Shown here piece after piece: positions 55,665-64,000 of a DNA stretch of 64,000 nucleotides. Where the stretch lies: the NCBI GenBank assembly GCA_035235625.1, contig CP141150.1, positions 29,590,756-29,654,755 on the forward strand. Direction: 5' to 3'. Under the pieces are notes generated by a model. It was not told where the DNA came from and did no database searches. It was given only the letters and a program-made list of their open reading frames with translations. The position numbers and the translations under genes were made by a program. Numbering within the stretch: the first letter of the stretch is position 1; each line of letters begins with the position of its first letter. The DNA is from Saururus chinensis (Eukaryota; Streptophyta; Magnoliopsida; Piperales; Saururaceae).

Positions 55665-55943
55665 GACGACTTGGAAGAAACAAATAACAGAGACTTACGG
55701 GAGGACAGACACAAGGTTTCTTATGAAGATTATAATAATATGCTTCAAATTGCTGAAGATGGCGATGCAAGAAAACAAGCAGAAAGACTGAATTGTTTCA
55801 GAGAATTAGCTTTTGGTGTTGAATTTGGAGCTGATGAGGAGATCACGGAGGTTGAAGAAGGCCACAGCCCAGACACAAGGAGTCTAAGGAAACAACCACC
55901 ACAAAAGCAGGAAATATTCAAAAGGGACACAAAAAGAATTTGA
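55635..55943 (+). other. antisense ORF overlapping NLR 5' end, possible exon
   Basis: A 102-codon plus-strand ORF overlaps the first 30 bases of the NLR and runs away from it. The peptide is acidic, then basic (EDGDARKQAERLNCFRELA, PPQKQEIFKRDTKRI) and looks more like natural protein than the minus-strand reading of the same DNA. I do not recognise it. If real it occupies the place where the NLR coiled coil would be expected. It could equally be chance. Confidence 0.3.
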
Positions 55944-57107
55944 TCATTATTATCTAGAAGCTATAAAAAATCCATCTTTGTTTATCTTCTTACAATCCAA
56001 AACTGTAAACCTCTTTAATTTGGATTAGGTGTTTACGTTATAATTTTGTAAGGTATTAGTTACATCAGCTACTTATACAAGATATAGGTTATGCAGCAGA
56101 CTTAGACTTATTTAAAAGGGACACAAATATCGTTTTCTAGGAAAATTTATTTTCTGAGTACTTTTTCCAGAACCCCTAACGAGCCCAAAAAGAATTTGAT
56201 CGTTATTATCCAGAAGCTATAAAAAATCAAGCTGTGTTCTGCCAATTTAAGATGAGAACTCCACCATATGGGATTGACAAGCCAATCCAAATTTGCTTTA
56301 CATTATTTAAATAAAATAATAAGGTACATTAAATAAAAAAATCGTTAATTTGGTGGATCTTCCTTGGAAAAGATTTTTTGGTGCTCCATGAAATTAAGAG
56401 CCCAAAATAACCCCTCTGTTGATGCAAAAATAATTAACAAGTTGATTAAGGAACTCTAAAGCGAAAAAAAAGTGGATCAAAGAAAATTTTATTGGACCTA
56501 TAAAAAAAGAGTTTTTTAGAAAATGAAGCTGATAATTCTACTATAATTCTCTACATTATAGGCCTTACACTATTTGTGATTGGATAGGAAAAAGTGAATC
56601 TCATGTTATCAAGTGGAGCTCACTTTCCCTATCCAATCAAAGGTAGTATAAGGACTATGGTGTAGAAAAAATGAAGTACTAATATCTTTTTTTATTAGAA
56701 AAATAGTGAGAATGTAGAAAGTTTTACAAGTTGTTCCCTGCAATATTAACTTGAGGGTGCAAAAGGTGAATGTAAGATAGCGGACTGGCCCCCGCATGCG
56801 AGTCTTCACCAGGCTAATCAACCACCCTATAGTCGAGAGCTACATCATATTTCTTATATCCAACTAAACCAAGGAGCTGAAGGAATGTCGCATACTTGAG
56901 GTAGGGGTACTCATGGACATCCGTTGTCCTTATGTCTATCCATATCCGCATCCATTTATATGTTGAACAGATAATTTATTTAGTATAGGGGGATGCAGAT
57001 GTGGACACGGACCAAACGCAGGTATAGCCTTGTTCGCGTCCGCCACCCTTACCCAACACTCTCTTAAATATTAGTAGTAACTATTAATTACTAGAAAAAA
57101 ATAGAAT
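55944..57107. other. intergenic, nothing recognised
   Basis: AT-rich, non-coding. A short inverted relation exists between AAATTTTATTGGACC-type sequences, too weak to annotate. Confidence 0.35.
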
Positions 57108-57380
57108 TTAGTACCTATGTAGCATCTTAGGATAGTCCTAACATGCTACATAGGTACTCGATAATTTAAAAACATGAATCTAATACTTATATAGCATGTT
57201 AAAGTAGTCTTAACATGCTATATAGGTATTGGACAACTTAAAAATATGAATTTAGAACCTATGTAGCATGTTAGGGCAGTCTTAACATGCTATATAAGTA
57301 TTAGACAACTTTAAAATATGGATTCAATACCTATGTAGTATGTTAGGATAATTTTAACATACTATGAAGGTACTAAATTT
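57108..57380. repeat. tandem array of four hairpin units, 72-73 bp period
   Basis: Units start near 57110, 57182, 57255 and 57327. Each contains ACCTATGTAGCATGTTA and, about 8 bases later, TAACATGCTAYATAGGT, an inverted pair of about 17 bp. Units are joined by an AATTTAAAAACATGAAT-like linker. All four are diverged but keep pairing, with some changes compensating in the opposite arm. Confidence 0.85.
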
Positions 57381-57768
57381 TTTGAATTGGGATAAAAATT
57401 AGGTGTTGAAATATTTGTCTAAGTCTGTTTGTGTCTATAGTAGACAAAATCAAATTAAATATAACACAAACTAGAGCAGACATAGACAAGAGATGTGTAA
57501 ATAGCGAATAGATATGGACAACCCTCTATCCATGTCTATTTATGTCCGTAAACACCCCTAACCCGAGGTGGGTAATACTTATTCAATAAAAGATAGAAGC
57601 CCCAATTTTAAAAGAAATGTGTTGTTCAGTAAATGATAGCTCTCTCTTGGACTTTACAAGATGTGCCATCAATCGGATGTGATCATGAATGTACCAAATA
57701 ATCCAATGACGAGAGATAGATTTCCTTCTTGCTAGAGAATACTTCTTCTCTAGTGGCTTGTTGTAGAC
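57381..57768. other. intergenic, nothing recognised
   Basis: Non-coding. The minus-strand ORF 57771-57583 has no recognisable similarity. Confidence 0.35.
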
Positions 57769-58076
57769 CAATGTCTACACAAGACAAAATAAAGAGAAGT
57801 ATAGAAGAAAAATAACTCAAAGATAAAATTAAATTAAACTAACTTCTGAATCTAATTTTTGAATTAGAAAATAAGGCAAAGCCTATATATATTTATAGGC
57901 AATTGAGAATCTTAATCCTAATAAAACTTCTAATTAGAACGGACCTCTAATATTAACCTAAGCTCAATAAAAATAAAATTTTAATTACTTAAAAATGTCA
58001 TGACTAATAATTAAATTCTAACTATACTAGACTATGAAGGTAGCCGTAGGACCAATCCCTATGGTAGGTCATAACA
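57769..58076 (-). repeat. LTR-like repeat copy 2 (solo)
   Basis: 308 bp starting TGTTGTAGA and ending CATAACA on the plus strand. Internal landmarks are shared with copies 3 and 4: TCTACACAAG, AATTAAATTAAACTAACT, GGCAAAGCCTATATAT, AATCCTAATAAAACTTC, GAAGGT, and GGTCATAACA. On the minus strand it begins TGTTATGACC, the LTR orientation indicated by copy 3. No partner is adjacent, so it is a solo LTR or fragment. Confidence 0.68.
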
Positions 58077-58207
58077 TAACTTTGTCCCGATGTGGCCAAG
58101 ACATGGGAGAGGGTAGGGGAGAGAGTACCAGAGAGCATGTAGCACCGGCAACAGAGAAGGAGAAGTGGTCCAAATCCAACTCCAATGTTGAAGAAGAGTA
58201 TTAGGAG

Positions 58208-59390
58208 TAGGGCTGGGAAAATCCAACCCGACCTGTTTACCCGACCTGTTTACCCGACCCGCTTAACCTTGCGCCCAACCCGACCTGACTACAGGTAGGG
58301 TCAAGGTTTAGGTTCTTGACCCGTTTTGAATTTAGGGTTGGGTCGTACCAGACCCACACAACCTGACCAACCCGACTTTTACCCGACTACAAATAATAAA
58401 TAACCTTATTATTATAGTGTTGATCTATTGGACTTATTTATACTATTATTATAGTGTTTGTTTAGTGCATACTATGTTGAACTAGATGTGCTTAAACATA
58501 AATTTGGGCATGAATAAGATGTTTGGAGTATAGGTGTGATCACATATATTTTGCTTTGTTGTAGACATCCATTTTAGGATAACAAAGGATTGTATCTTCA
58601 AAGTGTGGTTAATTTATATATAGTTTAATTTCTTTTCTATTATTCTTTTAGGTATGGTAACTGAAATGAAAATATGTTATATTTTACTGTATTTATTACT
58701 CATCATCTCTCATTCAAAAGGACACATCACACACTAGATTTAGCTCTCTGTTGAAGGCCTAACATTCATAATAGGGAGTAGGTTAAGAACATATAACTAG
58801 ATAGGCGAATAATAGAGCTCGATGAGAGATAGTTTTCGGATGAGGAAAATTGTAATCAAGTGTCACATATTATTAGAATTTTAAAATTAAGACATGCTGA
58901 AACGCATGATCCTCTCTGGCCATCAAAAAAATAATGTTTATTTTGTTTTGCATTGGTATGTGAGTTAATGAAAGCTAAGTAAGCTGATCATGAGTAAATA
59001 AATGTTGAAGGTCTGTTTTGTTATCATTCTCTTAGAATGGAGGAAATGCAATATTATACCTCTAAGGTCTTCATTGATGGTTACAACATAAAAAGTATTC
59101 GCAAATTAGCCAAAGAACCAAACATTTCAAATTAATGTTGTAATATATTTAATTTTATTTGTGTTTGCCCTTTACAAAGAGAGAAGGTATATAATATGAG
59201 TCTAACAAAAAAATTGTGAAAAAAAGTAGGGTTACCTGCATACCCAACCCGACCCGACTCAAGTAGGGTTAGGGTTTGGATTTTCGACCCGATTTAAAAA
59301 TAGGGTCGGGTTATAACCCAACCCGATTTCAATGAGGGTCAAAGCCAACCCGACCCGATTTGACTTGACCCGACCCAATTCCCAGCCCTA
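58208..59390. mobile_element. hAT-like non-autonomous element (TAGGGCTGGGAA ends)
   Basis: 1183 bp with inverted ends TAGGGCTGGGAA and TTCCCAGCCCTA. The flanking 8-bp target duplication is ATTAGGAG (58200-58207) and ATCAGGAG (59391-59398), 7 of 8 matching. Subterminal 150 bp on both sides are packed with ACCCGACC / GGTCGGGT repeats, as expected for hAT transposase-binding arrays. The interior is AT-rich without a transposase. Confidence 0.88.
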
Positions 59391-60568
59391 ATCAGGAGGC
59401 AACATGTGCCAAGACCAGGGCTAATGGAAAAGTAGTGGGAGTTGGAGCAATGTTGGCGTTAGGCATAGAGAGGGTAGGATGGGGAGGCACCAATGACAGA
59501 GCCTGCACAAGAGCGAGGAGGAGGTGGGCAAATGTAAGTAAAAGGCTAAAAATTAAGTATGATAATGGGGTGGCTGCCCAATTAAAAGGAGTGGGAATCA
59601 GCCATTCTGTGGTGTTTCTCAAAGAACCTCGTCAGATTATCCTAATAATATGTTCTTCAAACAAGCCCTAAATTATGACTATGGTATGTTCATATACAAA
59701 GGGTAGCGAGCAAGGGCTTCTTTTTAATAATGTTAAACACCTGGCCCAAATAATAAGTATTCAATACATGCGTAGGGGTGAGAGCCATCAGATTAATGTG
59801 GGGCAAACATAATACGACAGCTTCCAAGGAGTGTCAGCCTCATTTTATAGTTAATCAAAGATTATGGAAGGAAGAGGCTCTGGATAGGAGTTAAATTAAG
59901 CCTCATTTTGCATGAGAAGCATAAGAGATTAATCTAACGGGTTAAATTAAGTCAAATAGAGCAATTAATATAAAATAATAATTTTTTTTCTATTGGAGCT
60001 ATTAATATAGGACAGAGGAAATACTTTGTAGTGTTCCAAAATCCCTCTTCTATGGGTGCCCCAACTTCATACTTTATTCTTTCTCGCCTTCTTTATCCTC
60101 TATTATACCAAAGTCTTCCTGTTGACAGGGGAGCCAATTTCAAGGATTCAAGATATAAAATTCCCATTTGACCATTTTGGAAATTTACTTCTCTTTAAGT
60201 CATCTCCGGTGATTTTTGGTGAATTATCTTCGCTTCTTATGTATCCTTGATGGGTGGATAGTTTGGATTACCTTGATTGAGAGTATAGTACATATCTTAA
60301 TGTCCTTTTGGTTTATTTTTGCCTGATTAGTCCAACTTTTATTTTACTGTCAACTTCTTTTTTTATTTAATTTGATTTCCTTCAATAAAATAATCACAAG
60401 TTAGCTATTTGATTTGGGTTTATTGTCTACTCTATCTAGATTATGGTTTCTTCTCCACGTATGGTATTTCTTGATTCATTAAGAAACCCACATTTCAAAA
60501 GCTGTGGATATTCTTGAGAAAACTTGAAGCTCTATTATAATTCTCACCCTTTGTTTGGATATAAAATT
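59391..60568. other. intergenic, possible MITE half at 59950-60012
   Basis: Mostly non-coding. ATTGGAGCTATTAATATAGG then ACAGAGGAAATA (59993-60022) resembles one end of the Stowaway-like family, but the other end is unclear. The ORFs at 59392-59671 lie on both strands over the same DNA and are not supported. Confidence 0.35.
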
Positions 60569-61508
60569 TATTGTAGTTGGGTTGTCTACAAAGAAAAATT
60601 AACAGAGAAATAAGAAAAGAAAGAGGGATTAGGGCTAGAGAAAGCTAAATTAAATCAACTAATTTTGTTTTGATCTGTGATTAATGAATTAAGACAAAGC
60701 TTCTAAATATTTATAAACTCACAACTAAGAAGTATAATCCTAATAAAATTTTTAATCAAAATATGCTTTTAATATTAGCCTAAGCCCAATAACATTAAAT
60801 AAGAATAAACTCTAAATTACTTAATATTCTTAACTTTGATAGATTCTGAAGGTGGGACCTCACCCCTAGCAGGTCATAACATTCCCCCTTCGCTTCTACT
60901 CTACTTTATCTTCAAGATGATATTTGAGTACTCCACTTTATTAATGAACATAAAGAAATATGTACTTAGGGCCCAACATTTCTCCTCTTCATACGTGTTA
61001 GAAAATGTAAAAAGGATGGGGCCTTTACAAAACCCAAGATTGCATATGGACCAAAAGACTGATCACTCCGAACTGCATAAAGCTCTCGGAAGATAATTGT
61101 TGAATGCTGAAATAGTGAGAACCCACACAGAACCTGTCTTAAAGGAAAAGTGTTGAATTGAATAACATTGTGAGCTAGTTCAGATTAGAAGAACCAAATC
61201 CGGGTAGGACTGTAACCTGATTAGGCACAACACCAGCAGACCTAACCCATGCATGACCAGCCCACGCAGAATGCACCATGTTAGACCCAAACCAATCAAG
61301 GCTGGAGATGGAACAACAGTGGACACATAGTGACTGTATGGAACCTGTCTTGCAAGGTCGTGCGGCATAGAGAAGAAGGGAGGTGTTGTGGACCTAGTGC
61401 GGCTCGGACGAGGCCTGCTTCTCAGCAAGAAGCGCTACCATCTTCAAATTCAGAGCAAGAAAGACGAACTACACGGCGTGTGTGAGAAGGCTACCATGAA
61501 ATTAAGTT

Positions 61509-61730
61509 GGGAAGAGTTTTTCATGCTCTACGGTTAATGAGCCTAGCATAAGTTATAATATGAGCTATTCGTCCATAATATCGACGGCACATGCACATAT
61601 ATTAGTGCATATTAATATCAGCATCACTAATGCTAATGTGAATTAGTGTAGGTCATTGATATTAAATATCAACTGTTCTCATGTATAACTTATATTAAGC
61701 TCATTGTCAAAAGCCATGAAAAACTCTTCC
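61509..61730. mobile_element. MITE-like inverted repeat inside the TRIM-like element
   Basis: Arms of about 55 bp: GGAAGAGTTTTTCATG at 61510-61525 and CATGAAAAACTCTTCC at 61715-61730, continuing with AATGAGC and ATAAGTTATA on the inner side. The interior is AT-rich with a smaller palindrome around ACTAATGCTAATGTGAATTAG. No convincing target duplication could be assigned, so the superfamily is open. Confidence 0.6.
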
Positions 61731-62044
61731 TAAAAGGTGACCAGCAAGCACAATAGAGGCCACATGGGGGGGTCCTCCTTGAAGCTGGTGGGGAACTACA
61801 AGCAAACAACAATGCATTGTCGTGGTGCTTTTGCCTGAGGATCCAACGTGGATGCCTCTGCACTATGGGAAGATGAAGGACATTAGACACATTCCTTTCT
61901 TGATTTCTTGTCGTTGTGCACTCTCTTCTATGAGTTGTTGATGTATTTGATCACATTCTTCTTCTCATCACTTCAATTTGGCATGCATCTCTTCACCTTG
62001 GAGCTTCCATTCTACATGTTGTTTCTATTCTTCAGCACATCGCA

Positions 62045-62155
62045 TAATTAGATTCTTCGGCTTCTTTCCTGAACTTGTCTGTTGCGGCTTGTAATCTTTC
62101 TATTAGATTCTTCTTCTTCTTTCCTGAACTTCTGTTGCGGCTTGTAATCTTTCTT
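62045..62155 (-). repeat. tandem duplication of about 57 bp in gag-like ORF
   Basis: TTCTTTCCTGAACTTGTCTG and TTCTTTCCTGAACTTCTGTT start successive copies, each followed by TTGCGGCTTGTAATCTTTCT. The copies lie in the only ORF of the TRIM-like element and change its Lys/Glu-rich stretch. Confidence 0.75.
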
Positions 62156-62507
62156 GAATTTGAGCAGGAACATGAGGATTGATGTACATCTTTCATGCAA
62201 AAACGAATCCTCAACCTCCAATGTTGTAGATGAGTCTACAAGAGATAATTAACAGATAAAGGGGAAAAGCGAGAGGGATTAGAGCTAGAGAAAACTAAAT
62301 TAAATTAACTAATTTTTCATTGATTTGTGATTAATGAATCAGGGCAAAGCCCTTATATATTTGTACTCTCAATTAAAAACTTTAATCCTTATTAAACTCT
62401 TAATTAGAATGAGCATCTACTTAAGCCCAATAAACTCCTAATTACTTAATACTCTTAACTTTAGTAACTCTGAAGGTGAGACCCGACCTCTAGGGTGGGT
62501 CATAACA

Positions 62508-64000
62508 AAATCTCATTGGGCTATAATCTATATTCTAGCAAATCAATTCATCTCAAATCTTAAAAATTCAAAATTTCTTTTGGTAAAGATTATTAAGTAA
62601 TTTTATTTTCATCAAAATCCTAGTTAAAAGTAGGCTGTCCCAAAATCATCCAAAGTAAGAGGAGAATGTAACTAATTTTAGTTAAGTTTATATTCAAACA
62701 GAAATTAATTACCAAATCAAAGTTTGCACTTATCCACTACAGTCTTCCAAAATCACAGGGTAGATTTTGTATCCAAAAAGCCCTTGAGTCTGTTGATTTT
62801 GTTCACTAAATGGGTCCTCAGTCCTGATCTCTATTATTTCCATATGTTAGTGATTGGTCCATTGACTGAAGTAGATTTCATTCATCTTCCTCTAGAGTCC
62901 CATTTTGTGATGTTTCTAAGGCATTGATGATTATCCTTGAATCTCATTAATCTATTAAATTACCAACATAGGTCTCACTGATTGTTGGTCAACTCTAGTA
63001 AATTATTGTCTCTTGATTTTTTTTATTGTCCCCCCCTTCCAAAATCTAATTTGTAGTATTTAGTTAATTAATTTAATCATACCAGCTCCTTTAAATTTCA
63101 CTTAAATTTTCATCAATTGATTCCATTGATGGGATTCTCAAGCTAGGATTTTTTTTTCTTTATTGTAGAAGCTATGATTTGTGAGTTCATAAGACATGTC
63201 CATTAATAATCCTTTCAGTTCCCAAGATTAGTATTTGACCGGGTTGGGTTGCGAATCTTTTGATGTGCGGGAGATCCTGCTCGGTTCAGACTTTTCAGCT
63301 CATATAGAACTATAGAAGCCAACGAACCGGTCCGGTTCACTTCGACCATCGGGTTACTTCTTTAATTCAAACTCAGACCGCGAGGATCAAATGCTTTCTA
63401 TGCATTTCTTACAGAGGGAGACTCCATTGCCGGGGAGAGCCGAGCAGGGTGCAGAATCAGGTGAGAGGCGACGGCGGTGGAGGGAAAAAGAATTTGAAGA
63501 AGGGGGAGGCGAACGCAGACACCCTTTTCTGTAAGCTTCCTGAAGAACCCAAAATCTTTTGTTTTGGTTATTTGTAGCGAGATCTGTCATGGCATGTAAT
63601 ATCTAGTATGTTCTGCTTACTGTTGATTAAATACTTGAAAGCTTGATCCTTTGCTACTTGTTTTTGTCGATTTTTCTGGTATCTGAGGATTTTGGCGTGT
63701 CTTTGTCTGAATGAATCGGAGCTGCCAGTCATGGGCATGTGGAAATTAGTTGCTTTTTTTATGCTTTTCTTGACTGGGGACCCGTTGTTCATGTTGGTTG
63801 GATGCGTTCATAATCGTGTGTATCAGAAGGCTCATGTTTTTAATGTGTCATGTTTTTTCAGTTAGTCATTGTGAGTTTTGAAATATAGGGTTTTCCTTAG
63901 GGTCATGTTTTTACTATTTTCATGTAAACGACATCTATTCATGATAAATGTCCGTTTTGAAACTAGTATATAGTGTCATCTTCTTAGCTTGCGCTTGTTT
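62508..64000. other. intergenic to window end, no supportable gene
   Basis: About 62508-63230 is AT-rich and non-coding. At 63240-63540 GC content rises and purine-rich 5'-leader-like sequence appears (GAGAGGCGACGGCGGTGGAGG), followed by AT-rich, intron-like DNA. A gene starting here and running rightward out of the window is possible, but no coding exon is visible. The minus ORFs 63590-63387 and 63792-63568 are not recognised. Confidence 0.35.

Larger units (their letters stand above)
60569..62507 (-). mobile_element. short non-autonomous LTR retrotransposon (TRIM-like)
   Basis: LTR-like copies 60569-60881 and 62222-62507 flank a 1.34-kb interior. On the minus strand a PPT, GAAGGGGGAA, directly precedes TGTTATGACC at 60881, so 60569-60881 is the 3' LTR and 62222-62507 the 5' LTR. 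TSD AAATT (60564-60568) and AAATC (62508-62512) match 4 of 5. After the 5' LTR the PBS position reads TTGGAGGTTGAGG, not the initiator-Met type. The interior has only a short charged ORF (62214-62032, KFRKEAEESNYAM) and no pol. At 1.94 kb it fits a TRIM or small LARD-type element. Confidence 0.72.

Noticed and set aside
57108..57380. CRISPR-like repeat array
   Set aside because: Plant nuclear context, units diverged and self-complementary with no distinct spacers; annotated as tandem hairpins.
61690..61890. Possible Ty3/gypsy gag in the TRIM-like element
   Set aside because: A phrase RWILRQKHHDNALLF recalled the start of gypsy gag, but no continuing frame or other domain supports it.

Overview
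The window is nuclear DNA from a flowering plant. The evidence is Ty1/copia retrotransposons primed by initiator-Met tRNA, CACTA, hAT and Stowaway-like DNA elements, a non-TIR NB-ARC/LRR resistance-type gene, GT-AG introns, and remnants of plant RAD51 and a gankyrin-like ankyrin gene. The species cannot be fixed from this sequence; a woody, TE-rich angiosperm (possibly a magnoliid) is my inference. Most of the window is transposon. Host genes are few: two paralogous two-exon genes for small secreted peptides and one intact NLR, plus pseudogene fragments.

Layout. 0.4-1.4 kb: secreted-peptide gene 1 (minus). 1.6-7.2 kb: a decayed copia element (plus) with both LTRs. 8.4-9.9 kb: possible solo LTR. 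11.6-15.9 kb: a second decayed copia element (minus) with a truncated 3' LTR. 18.4-19.25 kb: secreted-peptide gene 2 (plus), an inverted paralogue of gene 1 with a conserved promoter, intron and downstream block. 19.6-20.9 kb: small MITE hairpins and a 46-base plastid 23S rRNA fragment.

21.99-41.93 kb: one copia element (minus) with 1-kb LTRs, a perfect AGGAT target duplication and an initiator-Met PBS. Three later insertions enlarge it: a 4.5-kb LTR-like unit A in RNase H (TSD TATCC), a 2.6-kb CACTA element near the gag zinc knuckle (TSD GAG), and a 5.8-kb LTR-like unit B in gag (TSD ACACT). Unit B itself carries a 735-bp terminal-inverted-repeat element (TSD CTCGTACC). Removing the insertions leaves about 6.9 kb, an ordinary copia size. 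The whole nest sits inside an older LTR-like repeat.

43.3-46.1 kb: a cluster of gene fragments comprising a possible DUF1985/Ulp1-transposon-type domain, a gankyrin-like (26S proteasome subunit 10) fragment, a RAD51 fragment with intact intron positions, and an unrecognised exon. They may have been captured by a transposon. 46.2-48.5 kb: a repeat-rich region with a nested hAT element. 48.8-52 kb: a third, truncated copy (C) of the A/B family. 53.0-55.7 kb: intact NB-ARC/LRR gene (minus) without a coiled-coil domain. 57.1-57.4 kb: tandem array of four hairpins. 58.2-59.4 kb: hAT element with an 8-bp TSD. 60.6-62.5 kb: a short non-autonomous LTR element with PPT and TSD. The last 1.5 kb has no supportable gene.

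There is no operon-like cooperation. The strongest candidates for something undescribed are the paired secreted-peptide genes with their shared C-terminal motif, and the A/B/C family of giant LTR-like units.
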